Assembly: GCA_947495125.1 (NCBI GenBank)
Contig: CANLXL010000007.1
Location: 186,001 to 250,000 of the forward strand
Source of the DNA: an uncultured Flaviramulus sp.
Lineage (GTDB): Bacteria > Bacteroidota > Bacteroidia > Flavobacteriales > Flavobacteriaceae
Length of the DNA stretch: 64,000 bases
Direction: 5' to 3'
Shown here: one piece after another, positions 32,226-42,304 of the stretch
Layout of the letters: every line of letters begins with the position of its first letter
Numbering within the stretch: position 1 is the first letter of the stretch
Notes under the pieces: generated by a model
Told to the model about the DNA's origin: nothing
The model's input: only the letters and a program-made list of their open reading frames with translations
Databases searched by the model: none
Made by a program: the position numbers and the translations under genes

Positions 32226-34025
32226 ATGGCTAACATCAAAAACATTGCAATTATTGCACACGTAGATCATGGTAAAACCACTCTGGTTGATAAAATCATG
32301 TATCATTGTCAGTTGTTTCGTGAAAATGAAAATACAGGCGATCTCATTTTAGATAATAACGACTTGGAACGCGAACGAGGTATTACAATTACATCTAAGA
32401 ATGTTTCGGTAATCTATAAAGAAACTAAGATCAATATTATAGATACCCCTGGTCACGCCGATTTTGGTGGTGAAGTTGAGCGTGTACTGAATATGGCTGA
32501 TGGTGTTTTGTTGCTGGTTGATGCTTTTGAAGGCCCCATGCCACAAACACGTTTTGTTCTGCAAAAAGCTATTGATTTAGGATTAAAACCTTGTGTCGTT
32601 ATAAATAAAGTTGATAAAGAGAATTGTACACCGGATGAAGTTCACGAAAAGGTGTTTGATCTGATGTTTGAATTAGGTGCAGAAGAATGGCAGTTGGATT
32701 TTCCAACGGTTTATGGTTCTGCAAAGAATAACTGGATGAGTGATGATTGGCAGAATGAAACAGATAATATTGAACCATTATTAGATATGGTTATCGACCA
32801 TATTCCAGCGCCAAAGATTGAAGCAGGAACCACCCAAATGCTTATTACCTCGTTAGATTTTTCTTCATTCACAGGAAGAATTGCTATTGGACGCTTAACA
32901 AGGGGAGAATTAAAAGTAGGTCAGAATATTTCTTTGGTAAAACGAGATGGTAGTATTATAAAATCTAAAATTAAAGAGCTCCATACTTTTGAAGGTTTAG
33001 GACGAAAAAAGGTAAGTGAAGTTACTGCCGGAGATATTTGTGCTATTGTAGGTTTAGAAGGTTTTGAAATTGGGGATACTGTGGCCGACTGGGAAACTCC
33101 TGAAGGGCTAAAAACCATAGCCATCGATGAACCCACAATGAGTATGTTATTTACCATTAACGATTCACCATTTTTTGGTAAAGATGGTAAATTTGTAACG
33201 TCTCGTCATATTAAAGATCGTTTGACAAAGGAGTTAGAGAAAAATTTGGCACTTCGCGTTGAAGAGACAGATAGTGCGGATAAATTTATGGTTTTTGGTC
33301 GTGGTGTATTGCACCTATCGGTTTTAATTGAAACCATGCGTCGTGAAGGTTATGAACTTCAAATTGGACAACCTCAAGTTATCATTAAGAGCATTGATGG
33401 TGTTAAATGTGAGCCTGTCGAAGAAATGACCATCGATTTACCGGAGGAAGTCTCTGGTAAAGCTATAGAAATGGTGACGCTTCGTAAAGGAGAGATGTTG
33501 AGTATGGAAGCTAAAGGAAATCGTATGGTTTGCGAGTTTATTGTACCATCCAGAGGAATCATTGGCTTACGTAACCAATTATTAACAGCTACGGCTGGTG
33601 AGGCTATAATGGCACACCGATTTAAAGAATATCAGCCCTTGAAAGGAGGCATCCCTGAAAGACAAAATGGATCTTTAGTATCGATGGAAAAAGGGCAGGC
33701 CATTCCATATTCTATTGATAAATTGCAAGATCGAGGAAAGTTCTTTATCGACCCGGGAGAAGATATTTATGAAGGTCAGGTTATTGGAGAAAACTCTCGT
33801 GGTGACGATATGACCGTTAATGTAACAAAAACTAAAAAGTTGAGTAATGTGCGGTCTTCAGGAGCAGATGATAAAGCTAAAATTGTACCGGCAATTAAAT
33901 TCTCTTTGGAGGAAGCTTTAGAGTATATTCAAAAAGATGAATATGTTGAAGTGACTCCAAATTTTTTGAGGTTGCGAAAAATTTATTTGACTGAGGTTGA
34001 AAGAAAACGTAATAAATCAATCTAA
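32226..34025 (+). CDS. typA: Ribosome-binding GTPase TypA/BipA
   Basis: 599 residues, full length. GTPase motifs: AHVDHGKTT (11-19), [27 protein letters not shown]. Then domain II, EF-G III/V-like domains and the BipA-specific C-terminal domain ([20 protein letters not shown]). It is involved in ribosome assembly and stress adaptation. TACCTTTG (32191-32198) is a probable -7 box 28 bp before the ATG. A hairpin terminator follows. Confidence 0.96.
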   Translation: MANIKNIAIIAHVDHGKTTLVDKIMYHCQLFRENENTGDLILDNNDLERERGITITSKNVSVIYKETKINIIDTPGHADFGGEVERVLNMADGVLLLVDAFEGPMPQTRFVLQKAIDLGLKPCVVINKVDKENCTPDEVHEKVFDLMFELGAEEWQLDFPTVYGSAKNNWMSDDWQNETDNIEPLLDMVIDHIPAPKIEAGTTQMLITSLDFSSFTGRIAIGRLTRGELKVGQNISLVKRDGSIIKSKIKELHTFEGLGRKKVSEVTAGDICAIVGLEGFEIGDTVADWETPEGLKTIAIDEPTMSMLFTINDSPFFGKDGKFVTSRHIKDRLTKELEKNLALRVEETDSADKFMVFGRGVLHLSVLIETMRREGYELQIGQPQVIIKSIDGVKCEPVEEMTIDLPEEVSGKAIEMVTLRKGEMLSMEAKGNRMVCEFIVPSRGIIGLRNQLLTATAGEAIMAHRFKEYQPLKGGIPERQNGSLVSMEKGQAIPYSIDKLQDRGKFFIDPGEDIYEGQVIGENSRGDDMTVNVTKTKKLSNVRSSGADDKAKIVPAIKFSLEEALEYIQKDEYVEVTPNFLRLRKIYLTEVERKRNKSI

Positions 34026-34048
34026 TGTATTAGATTCGTAGAACTCTT

Positions 34049-34081
34049 AAAAGAGAAATTCACCTAGAGTTTCTCTTTTTT
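34049..34081 (+). terminator. Terminator after typA
   Basis: AAAAGAGAAA (34049-34058) pairs with TTTCTCTTTT (34070-34079), ending in a T-run. Confidence 0.8.
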
Positions 34082-34094
34082 TATGCTATCGAAC

Positions 34095-34334
34095 ATGGAA
34101 TTATTTGGAATTACGGGAACAGAGTATGTGGGGTATTTGGCATCCTTGATGGTTTTAATGTCTTTTACAATGAAAAGAGTTAAGACCTTACGAATTGTAA
34201 ATATGATGGGCTGTATTTTATTTATACTTTACGGGTTTTTAATGCCTACACTAAGAATTGGATTGCCCATAATTATTGCAAATACTGCGATTTTTGGAGT
34301 TAATTTGTTTTATCTCTTAAAGAAAGAGAATTAA
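34095..34334 (+). CDS. Small YgjV-like inner-membrane protein
   Basis: 79 residues from the ATG at 34095. The frame also has an ATG at 34083, which abuts the terminator T-run. Three hydrophobic segments with YVGYLASLMVLMSFTMKRVKTLRIVNMMGCILFILYGF, the PQ-loop-like pattern of YgjV family proteins. Function unknown. Confidence 0.75.
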   Translation: MELFGITGTEYVGYLASLMVLMSFTMKRVKTLRIVNMMGCILFILYGFLMPTLRIGLPIIIANTAIFGVNLFYLLKKEN

Positions 34335-34474
34335 TAGTATTGCCTATAAGAGTTTTCCTGTGTATACTAAGAGAAAACCTAGAATCGATAAATGATTTTG
34401 TATATTTGAGCCTTATTTTATTAGAATGAACAATAAAGCGTTCGGTTCTATGTTTTTATTAAAATTCAGATTAA

Positions 34475-35779
34475 TTGAAGAGATTAATTGATTATATAAG
34501 TAATAACGTTTTAATTAAGGTTACTTCGTTACAAACTGCCTCAGTATTAACCAGAATAATTGCAGGGTTGCTAACCTCCAAAGCTATTGCTGTTTTTATT
34601 GGAGCCGAAGGTTTGGCTCTAATAGGGAATTTGAGGAACTTTGTAAGCTCTTTTCAAACTATTGCCATACTAGGGTTCTATAATGGTGTAGTAAAGTACG
34701 TGTCGGACTTTAAGGACAATGTCGCTGAGTTAAGTAAAACACTGTCAACGGTATTCTATGTTGGTTTCGTCTCAACGATTTTAGTGTGTTTTTTCTGTTA
34801 TTTTAACGCCGAAAATATTAATAACATCATATTTCCGTCTTACAGCGACTATGCATATGTAATCAGAGTTTTTGCCATTATACTGCCATTTTATGCTTTG
34901 AATATGTTTTCGTTTTCAATAATGAATGGGTTTTCAAAGTATAAAATACTAATCATCATCAATATTATTGGTCAGATTTTAAGCGTTTCAATAGCCTTAC
35001 TTTTAATCTATCAAAGGGAATTGTCTGGGGCCTTAATATCTGTTGTGATTGCCGAATCACTGATATTTTTAATCACGCTTGTTGGCATCATTAACAGGCG
35101 CAGTTTAGTACCGCTTATTAAAGTAAGTAATATAAGTTTTAGCTTTTTGAAGAAAATGAGCTCGTACTCCATTATAGCGTTGTTTTCTACCGTAATTGTC
35201 CCATTGGTTGCCATTGTTATCAGATCTTATATTATTGAAGTAGAAGGCTATAAAGATGCGGGATTTTGGGAAGCTATTACGCGAATATCCAAGTATTATT
35301 TAATGTTTGTTACATCTTTAATGACCTTGTATATTTTGCCTCGTTTTTCTGAAATCAATAGCGCTAAAGAGTTTAAAAAAGAAGTATTTAGCTTTTACAA
35401 AACCATAATTCCCGTTTTAACGCTTGGATTGGTTTTAGTTTATTTGTTAAAACCATTTATTGTGGCCCTTGTCTACTCAAGTGAATTTGAACCTGTTGAA
35501 GATTTATTTTTATGGCAATTGCTTGGCGATTTTGTAAAAGTACTATCCATGGTTATTGCTTATCAGTTTTTAGCCAAAAAAATGATTTGGCATTACGTTT
35601 TAACTGAAGCTTTTCTAGTTATAATGCTATATTTTACGAGTATTTATTTTATTAAATTATATGGTGTAGAAGGAGCCGTCATGGGACATTTTGTGAGTTA
35701 TGTTATGTATTATGCGGTTATTTTACTTATATTTTGGGGATCTCTTTTTGGGGGTAAAAAGGGTATGACTCAGGGGTGA
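34475..35779 (+). CDS. wzx: O-antigen/polysaccharide flippase (Wzx), copy 1
   Basis: 434 residues starting at TTG 34475 (LKRLIDYISNNVLIKVTS), 12-14 transmembrane segments of the PST/MOP flippase fold. The N-terminus (GAEGLALIGNLRNF, ILGFYNGVVKYVSDF) is clearly paralogous to the flippase at 42305. It would flip undecaprenyl-linked repeat units across the inner membrane. It opens the surface-polysaccharide locus and is convergent with a methyltransferase (10-bp overlap at the 3' ends). Confidence 0.88.
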   Translation: MKRLIDYISNNVLIKVTSLQTASVLTRIIAGLLTSKAIAVFIGAEGLALIGNLRNFVSSFQTIAILGFYNGVVKYVSDFKDNVAELSKTLSTVFYVGFVSTILVCFFCYFNAENINNIIFPSYSDYAYVIRVFAIILPFYALNMFSFSIMNGFSKYKILIIINIIGQILSVSIALLLIYQRELSGALISVVIAESLIFLITLVGIINRRSLVPLIKVSNISFSFLKKMSSYSIIALFSTVIVPLVAIVIRSYIIEVEGYKDAGFWEAITRISKYYLMFVTSLMTLYILPRFSEINSAKEFKKEVFSFYKTIIPVLTLGLVLVYLLKPFIVALVYSSEFEPVEDLFLWQLLGDFVKVLSMVIAYQFLAKKMIWHYVLTEAFLVIMLYFTSIYFIKLYGVEGAVMGHFVSYVMYYAVILLIFWGSLFGGKKGMTQG

Positions 35780-36531
35780 TTTTTTAAAAGTTGTTTTGTT
35801 TTCTTTTTTGCTATGCAAAAAGTGCTTACACCAAATGGGAAATTTAGGTATTTAAGCAATCTGTTTTCAATATTCATTATTTTGAATAGTACATTGTTGA
35901 AAATAGGAATTTTATCAATATCACTCTGACTATTTTGATTTGAGAATAGACCAATTCTTTCCTTTAAGCGGATGCATAGAATTGGTATGAATAGAAAGAA
36001 ATTCCAATATCCGGATTTTTCGATTTCATACCCGTTTTTAATTAGTTTAGCCTTTAATTCTTTTTGTGTGTACCTATTATAATGCATATTGTTAACATCA
36101 TGACTACTCCAAAGAAACATAAATGCAGGTACAAAAATGTACAATCTGCCGCTTGGGTTTAATAATTGATGCCAATTTTTTAAAGCTTCGGTATCATTTA
36201 AGATGTGTTCAAGACTATCTGAAGCAATTAACATGTCGAATTTTTTATCTAAATGAATGTTAATAGCATCCATAACGTACGAATGTTTTATGCCATTTTT
36301 AACGCTTTTATTTATAGCTGACTCACTAATATCGATACCGTAAAGATTATCTTGTTTAAAGCCGATATTTTTAAGTTCCTCTAATAATATTCCCGAAGAA
36401 CAACCAATATCTAAAACATTAGAATCACGAGACTCTTTAGATAAGAGCTGAATAATATATGACCTTCTTGCTCTAAACCAAAAGTGATTTTTTTCGATTT
36501 TATGATATTTGTTTTCAAAATTTAATCTCAT
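35770..36531 (-). CDS. Class I SAM-dependent methyltransferase
   Basis: 253 residues. SAM-binding motif I VLDIGCSSGILLEEL (about 39-53), motif II acidic residue in YGIDIS, and IASDSLEHILNDTEAL (motif IV region). The N-terminus ENKYHKIEKNHFWFRARR is the usual start of polysaccharide-locus methyltransferases of this type. Substrate probably a sugar or lipid-linked precursor. Confidence 0.88.
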   Translation of the reverse strand: MRLNFENKYHKIEKNHFWFRARRSYIIQLLSKESRDSNVLDIGCSSGILLEELKNIGFKQDNLYGIDISESAINKSVKNGIKHSYVMDAINIHLDKKFDMLIASDSLEHILNDTEALKNWHQLLNPSGRLYIFVPAFMFLWSSHDVNNMHYNRYTQKELKAKLIKNGYEIEKSGYWNFFLFIPILCIRLKERIGLFSNQNSQSDIDKIPIFNNVLFKIMNIENRLLKYLNFPFGVSTFCIAKKKTKQLLKNHP

Positions 36532-36575
36532 TTCACTCTTTTTTCTTGCAATAAATAGTTTTTAAGTTTTGACCT

Positions 36576-37196
36576 TTATAAATTAGTTTTGCATTCCAAA
36601 ATTAATAAGGTATATGGAATATGAAAATAGGAATGTTTTATCGTTGATTTTACGTTTGAGAAGGATTCATTAGCCAAAGCCATATATTCGCTTTGTTTTC
36701 TAATAAATAGTCCGCGGTCTAATTTTAATAAAAGATAAGAAACTAAATTTTGATTTTTAACAAAACACCCATCCAAAGTAATAAGTCTCCCTTTAGGTTT
36801 CAAGGCTTTTTTTGCGATTTCGAATAATTTTTTACTATCGTCGTCATTTAAATGATGTAAAATTCCCGAAGCTATAACAATATCAAAAGTACCGGTATTC
36901 GGTAGAATAAAATCGGTAATATCTGAGCAGATAAATGTACCCTTGTCTTGATATTTTTTTTTAGCCTTTTCAATATAATTAGCATCTAAATCAATGCCAT
37001 AATAATTGACTTGAGGCAAAAAATCAAGAATATCACCTGGTCCACACCCTAGATCTAATATACTTTCATTTGATCTCGCACGAACCATATTCTCTACAAA
37101 AAGGCGTCTTGCTCTATAGCCTCCAACAAGCTTTTGATAGCTTGTATAAACTAAAGGGATTCTAAGAAAGTATCGTAGGTCAAATTGAAAAGCCAT
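36576..37196 (-). CDS. Class I SAM-dependent methyltransferase
   Basis: 206 residues. Motif I ILDLGCGPGDILDFL (about 45-59), YGIDLD (motif II), IVIASGILHHLNDDDSKKLFE (motif IV). Ubiquinone-methyltransferase-like fold. It lies 45 bp upstream of the previous methyltransferase on the same strand, so the two are probably co-transcribed. Confidence 0.87.
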   Translation of the reverse strand: MAFQFDLRYFLRIPLVYTSYQKLVGGYRARRLFVENMVRARSNESILDLGCGPGDILDFLPQVNYYGIDLDANYIEKAKKKYQDKGTFICSDITDFILPNTGTFDIVIASGILHHLNDDDSKKLFEIAKKALKPKGRLITLDGCFVKNQNLVSYLLLKLDRGLFIRKQSEYMALANESFSNVKSTIKHSYFHIPYTLLILECKTNL

Positions 37197-37314
37197 GTTT
37201 TAGTTTTAGTAATTATGCTTTAATAAAGTACCTCCTAATCGTCCACTAAAGTAACTTATTTTTTGGGTATTTCAGTCAATATTTACCTATATTGCAATAA
37301 GATCAAAGTTATGC

Positions 37315-39081
37315 ATGCGCAATTTTAAGACATCAGATAATAGAGCTTTTTATTTAACTGTATCGGGTATTGTTTTGGTGCAAATTATATTGTCCTTTCA
37401 AGGGTTCGATGTCTGTGACGATGGATTTGCGTTAACCTTTTATCAACAAATATATAATTCGCCATCTAGCGTAGAATACAATTTTGTGTATTGGTTATCC
37501 GGGGTTATAGGAGGAATATGGTATAACATGTATGAAGATGGCGGTATTTTGTGGGTGAGATTGCTGGGTGTTATGGTAAATACATTGACTTTTGTTGTTT
37601 CTTATAAAATATTAATATCATTTATAAGTAGCCGCAAAGCCCTACTTGGATTGCTAGTTGTACTTTTTGTAAATGATTTTGGTTTTTTAACGTTTTATCA
37701 CAATCATATCACCGCGCTTTTTGCGGTTCTAAGTATTCATTTCTTTATTAAAGGCATACTAAAGAATAATACCATGTTACTGGTCGTCGCTGGCTTGCTT
37801 CTTGGTATAAATGTGTTTTCAAGAATCCCAAATATCACCCTTTTCGTTTTCGTTTTAGCAATTCCTTATACGTGGTATTTGCGAAAAAAAGTTGTATTAA
37901 AAATGTTTATAGCTCCAATACTAGGTATCGTACTGGGGTTTATCCTGATTTATATAACATTAGTAGCCTTAGGGCAGGTGGATATTATGAAGAACGCCCT
38001 TCTGAGCTTAATCGATTTGGGTAAAACAGATGGGAGTTCGCATAATGTGTTATCTCTTTTCAATACTTATCTTCACAATTATAAAAGGCTCATCGCTGTT
38101 TTTTGTCAGTTATTGATTATTTCGGTATCCGTTTTTGGTGCTCATTATTTTTTTAAACATAATCGTTTAGTAAAAAGGCTGATTTTTATAACAATGTTTT
38201 TTTTGATGATTTTTTGGTTTAATAAGGTTGATATATTCATAATATACGTAATCGGGTATATTGGAACCCTGGGTGTTTTGTTTACTAAACAAAAAAATGA
38301 CAAAATCAAGATTCTGTCTTTTTTGGCATTACTCATGATGCTATTCTTACCGCTAGGGAGCGGTGGAGGAATAAGAAGTAGTGGCTATATGTGCATATGG
38401 TTGGCAGTCCCTTTGTTTTTTTACTTTATTATTCAGCTTGAAGGCATGAGTCTTAGAATTAATTTAAAAAATGAACTGGTAACCAAATCCATTTCAAGAC
38501 CGATGATAACTCATTTGTCCTTACTTTTATTACTGCCTTATGCCACAGGGAAAGCATACAATATAAGTCAGGAGGCCTATTTTGATAAAGGGAGTAGATT
38601 TGAGAAAACGTATAAAATTAATAGCGCACATGCAAAAGGCATTTATACAACTAAAGAACGCGCGATAATAATTAATGATCTGTTATATCATTTAGAGAAA
38701 TATGTTGAACCTAATGATTATGTGTTGACTTATGATAAGATCCCAATGATCCATTTTTTAACCGAAACACGGCCGTATATGTATAATCCGTGGATATGGA
38801 TATATGATAGTTACTCCTTTAAAAAAAGTATGGAAAGAGCTGAAAGGGAAATTCCTGTTTTACCCATAATAGTACAGCAGAAATTTGAAACAATTTTTGA
38901 GTTTTCAGAGCCTACGGAATACTATTTGACAGACGAAATTATGAATGATATTCGATATAATAATGGGTTTGATAGTGATAGAGTAGCATTGATGAATTCA
39001 TTCATTATTAGGCATGACTATAGTATAGTTTGGAGCAACGAATATTTTAATATATACAGATCAAATAAAAATAAGCATTGA
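37315..39081 (+). CDS. Polytopic membrane glycosyltransferase-like protein (GT39/PMT-ArnT type)
   Basis: 588 residues with about 11-12 transmembrane segments and a C-terminal ~140-residue soluble domain. The first periplasmic loop has FDVCDDGFALTFYQ with acidic residues where GT-C enzymes have catalytic Asp. It could add a sugar to lipid-linked substrates from polyprenyl-phosphate sugar; the adjacent GT2 (39167) is a polyprenyl-phosphate-sugar synthase type, a common partner. No specific assignment. Confidence 0.7.
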   Translation: MRNFKTSDNRAFYLTVSGIVLVQIILSFQGFDVCDDGFALTFYQQIYNSPSSVEYNFVYWLSGVIGGIWYNMYEDGGILWVRLLGVMVNTLTFVVSYKILISFISSRKALLGLLVVLFVNDFGFLTFYHNHITALFAVLSIHFFIKGILKNNTMLLVVAGLLLGINVFSRIPNITLFVFVLAIPYTWYLRKKVVLKMFIAPILGIVLGFILIYITLVALGQVDIMKNALLSLIDLGKTDGSSHNVLSLFNTYLHNYKRLIAVFCQLLIISVSVFGAHYFFKHNRLVKRLIFITMFFLMIFWFNKVDIFIIYVIGYIGTLGVLFTKQKNDKIKILSFLALLMMLFLPLGSGGGIRSSGYMCIWLAVPLFFYFIIQLEGMSLRINLKNELVTKSISRPMITHLSLLLLLPYATGKAYNISQEAYFDKGSRFEKTYKINSAHAKGIYTTKERAIIINDLLYHLEKYVEPNDYVLTYDKIPMIHFLTETRPYMYNPWIWIYDSYSFKKSMERAEREIPVLPIIVQQKFETIFEFSEPTEYYLTDEIMNDIRYNNGFDSDRVALMNSFIIRHDYSIVWSNEYFNIYRSNKNKH

Positions 39082-39166
39082 TGGATTGAAAGAAGTTTAA
39101 TAAAGTAAAGCAGATTGTTTATTTTTAAGCCAAATTAATTCCTTTTAGAGGTCATAACACATACAA

Positions 39167-40120
39167 GTGGATAAAGATATTTCGGTTATTATTCCAATTT
39201 ATAACGAGCAAGACAGTGTTTTTGAACTTCATAAACGTTTGACAGCATCGGTTGGATCCATTACAAGCAACTATGAATTTGTTTTTGTAAATGATGGGAG
39301 TACAGATAATTCTTCTTATAATTTAATTAAACTTTCTGAAGCCAACAGTAAAACCTTTTATATCAATTTCACCAGAAATTTTGGACATCAAGTAGCAGTA
39401 TCTGCGGGAATAAAATTCTGCCAAGGAAAAGTGGTAATCATTATTGATGGTGATTTGCAGGATCCACCGGAGTTAATTCCGAAACTTTATGACACATATA
39501 AAAAAGGTTTTGACGTCGTTTATGCAAAGCGAAGGCGTAGGGAAGGCGAGACTTTTTTGAAGCGATGGACGTCGAAATTGTTTTATAGGTTATTGGAACG
39601 ATTGATTCATTTCAAAATACCGTTAGATGTTGGAGACTATAGACTTCTGGATAAAAAAGTTGTACAGGCCCTAAATAAAATGCCAGAACAAAACAAGTTT
39701 CTGAGAGGTCAAGTCGCTTGGTTAGGTTTTAAGCACACTCATATTTTGTTTGATAGAGATAGCCGAAAACATGGGAATTCAGGATATTCTTATAGTAAAA
39801 TGTTCCGGTTGGCTTTCGATGCCATAACCAGTTTTTCAGATAAGCCTCTGGTTTTGGTTACCAGGTTAGGTTTTGTTATTTCCTTTTTCACCTTCATAGT
39901 TATTGTATTTGCTATGTTCTCGCATTTTGTGTTAAAAGAAACCATTACAGGTTGGACTTCATTAATTATTAGCTCGATGTTTATTGGTGGTATACAATTA
40001 CTTTCAATTGGAATTATTGGAGAATATATTAGCCGAATTAATAAAAATGTACAAGATAGACCTCTTTATATTATTGAAAAAAGTAACATAGAGTTGGATC
40101 AATTTTCTGAAGAAACGTGA
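39167..40120 (+). CDS. GT2 polyprenyl-phosphate glycosyltransferase (GtrB/DPM1-like)
   Basis: 317 residues, GTG start at 39167 (VDKDISVIIPIYNEQDSVFEL). GT-A domain with FVNDGSTDNS and the DxD-like IDGDLQDPPELI, then two C-terminal transmembrane segments (about 230-295), as in GtrB/ArnC. It loads a sugar on undecaprenyl phosphate at the cytosolic face. Probably feeds the GT39-like enzyme directly upstream (85-bp gap). Confidence 0.9.
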   Translation: MDKDISVIIPIYNEQDSVFELHKRLTASVGSITSNYEFVFVNDGSTDNSSYNLIKLSEANSKTFYINFTRNFGHQVAVSAGIKFCQGKVVIIIDGDLQDPPELIPKLYDTYKKGFDVVYAKRRRREGETFLKRWTSKLFYRLLERLIHFKIPLDVGDYRLLDKKVVQALNKMPEQNKFLRGQVAWLGFKHTHILFDRDSRKHGNSGYSYSKMFRLAFDAITSFSDKPLVLVTRLGFVISFFTFIVIVFAMFSHFVLKETITGWTSLIISSMFIGGIQLLSIGIIGEYISRINKNVQDRPLYIIEKSNIELDQFSEET

Positions 40121-40265
40121 AGCCTTTTGAATACTATTAAAGTTTAAGCAAGTTAAGTATTAGCCTGTAAAATTTGTATTTTCACAATTTAATTATTAAA
40201 ATATCTTACCAATATATACCATACAAACATATCACCATGGGCATAAGGAATTATGGGATAATTTT

Positions 40266-41183
40266 GTGACAATTTCAAAAAATGCCACGTTCTTATTTTA
40301 TCGTGACTTTATGGAATATCATCAGGATAGGTTTGATGATTATTCACTGCTGGTTTATAAAAAAGATGAACTTGTAGCACTTTTTCCGGCTAATAGAGTA
40401 GGAGATAGACTGTATTCACATCAAGGTCTGACATATGGAGGATTGATTTTGTCCACTGCAATTAAATTGGAAGAAACGATCGCTGCTTTTTCAATACTAC
40501 TTAAATTTTTGTTTTCACAAGGGGTGAATATTTTACTTTTAAAGCAGATGCCATCAATTTATAATCGTGTACCATCTGAGGAAACGCAGTATTTAAGCTT
40601 TATACTTAGAGCAGAATTATATAGGCGAGATGTCTTGTCTGTAATAGACCTTAAGGAGAGGATCAAAATATCCAACAATAGAGTAGAAGGATACAAAAGG
40701 GGGAAAAAACATGGTTTAGCAATAAGGGAAGTTGATCGTTTTGATACTTTTTGGAATGAGATATTAATAGAAAACCTTAAAAGTAAACATCAGGCTAAAC
40801 CTGTTCATAATCTTGAAGAAATAACGCTGTTAAAGCATCAATTTCCTGAGAATATTAGGCAATTTAATGTTTATAACAAAGATAAGATTGTGGCGGGGGC
40901 CACAATTTTTGAAACAAAAAACGTGGCGCATTGCCAGTACATTTCGGGAAATAAGGAAAAAAATCAATTGGGCTGTTTAGATTTGTTGCACATTTATTTA
41001 ATAGACACTGTGTTTAAGCATAAAAAGTTTTTTGATTTCGGGGTGTCTAACGAGAATAGCGGAAGAAATATTAATCAAGGCCTTTTGTTCTGGAAGGAAG
41101 GCTTTGGAGCCAGAACAATAACTCAGGATTTTTATAAAATTGAGACCAATAATTATCATTTACTAGACGAGATTTTAATATGA
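40266..41183 (+). CDS. FemAB/GNAT-like N-acyltransferase
   Basis: 305 residues from GTG 40266. The reading frame extends in frame to 40200, and that extension (IQTYHHGHKELWDNF) looks like the normal N-terminus of this family, but contains no ATG/GTG/TTG. GNAT-fold features: [29 protein letters not shown], and [26 protein letters not shown]. Its stop overlaps the DegT start (ATGA). With that neighbour it may acylate an aminosugar. Confidence 0.8.
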   Translation: MTISKNATFLFYRDFMEYHQDRFDDYSLLVYKKDELVALFPANRVGDRLYSHQGLTYGGLILSTAIKLEETIAAFSILLKFLFSQGVNILLLKQMPSIYNRVPSEETQYLSFILRAELYRRDVLSVIDLKERIKISNNRVEGYKRGKKHGLAIREVDRFDTFWNEILIENLKSKHQAKPVHNLEEITLLKHQFPENIRQFNVYNKDKIVAGATIFETKNVAHCQYISGNKEKNQLGCLDLLHIYLIDTVFKHKKFFDFGVSNENSGRNINQGLLFWKEGFGARTITQDFYKIETNNYHLLDEILI

Positions 41184-42283
41184 TTAAGTTTCTAGATTTA
41201 CATAAGCTAAATTTACGTTTTGAAGCAGAATTTCAGGAAAAATTCAAACAGTTTTTAGACTCAGGCTTTTATATTTTAGGAGAGCAGGTTACTAATTTTG
41301 AAAAACAATTCGCAAATTATTGTGGCTCCAAATACTGTATAGGGGTCGGTAATGGTTTAGATGCCTTGGTTCTTATTTTCAAAGCATATTTAGAGCTTGG
41401 GTGGTTAAAAAAGAATGACGAAATCATTGTTCCGGCGAATACGTTCATCGCGAGTATATTAGCTATAGAAGAGGTTGGATTAAAACCGATTTTGGTAGAA
41501 CCGGATGTAGAGACTTACAATATTTCAGCTACTAATATTGAAAACTATATGACACCAAGAACGCGAGCGATTTTGATAGTTCACCTTTATGGACAGCTGG
41601 CTCATATGAAAGCTATTAATGCCTTAGCTCAACAGAATGATTTAATTGTTATTGAAGATGCTGCGCAAGCCCATGGCGCTGTCAATAATGAAGGCATCAA
41701 GTCTGGTAATTTAGGCCACGTTGCAGCATTTAGCTTTTACCCGACTAAAAACCTTGGAGCACTGGGTGATGCCGGAGCTGTCACTACTAATAATAAACAT
41801 CTAAGTGATACCATAAAAAAATTGCGCAACTACGGATCGTCATCCAAATATACCTACGATCATATAGGTCGTAACAGCAGATTAGATGAAATTCAAGCTG
41901 TTTTTTTAAGTGTAAAGTTGAAAGCATTAGATAGTGATAATAGGAAACGACAGGAGATTGCCAAATATTATTTGTCAAAAATAAAAAATCAAAAAATTGA
42001 ACTCCCATTTTATGATATGTCTAAAAGTCATGTGTTTTATGCTTTTGTAGTAAGAGTTAAACGCAGACAAGAGTTCATGGACTATTTAGAGGAAAATCAA
42101 ATAGAAACTTTAGTGCATTATCCAATTCCACCGCATATGCAGAAGGCGCTTTCACATTTAAATAGTTTATCCTTACCTGCGACCGAAGCGATTCATAATG
42201 ACATAGTAAGTCTTCCTATGAGTCCGGTACTCACCTTCGGGGAAGTGGAAATCATCACGAATGTTATAAATAGGTACAGTTAA
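41180..42283 (+). CDS. DegT/DnrJ/EryC1/StrS-family sugar aminotransferase (FdtB-like)
   Basis: 367 residues. PLP-Lys190 in [17 protein letters not shown]-terminal [48 protein letters not shown]-terminal [10 protein letters not shown]. Converts a 3-keto- or 4-keto-deoxyhexose nucleotide into the amino sugar. With FdtA (46814) and the acyltransferase overlapping at 40266, this suggests a dTDP-3-acylamino-3,6-dideoxyhexose (Fuc3NAc/Qui3NAc type). rmlA/B are not in this window. Confidence 0.92.
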   Translation: MIKFLDLHKLNLRFEAEFQEKFKQFLDSGFYILGEQVTNFEKQFANYCGSKYCIGVGNGLDALVLIFKAYLELGWLKKNDEIIVPANTFIASILAIEEVGLKPILVEPDVETYNISATNIENYMTPRTRAILIVHLYGQLAHMKAINALAQQNDLIVIEDAAQAHGAVNNEGIKSGNLGHVAAFSFYPTKNLGALGDAGAVTTNNKHLSDTIKKLRNYGSSSKYTYDHIGRNSRLDEIQAVFLSVKLKALDSDNRKRQEIAKYYLSKIKNQKIELPFYDMSKSHVFYAFVVRVKRRQEFMDYLEENQIETLVHYPIPPHMQKALSHLNSLSLPATEAIHNDIVSLPMSPVLTFGEVEIITNVINRYS

Positions 42284-42304
42284 TTCATTTTAAACCAGGT
42301 CAAT

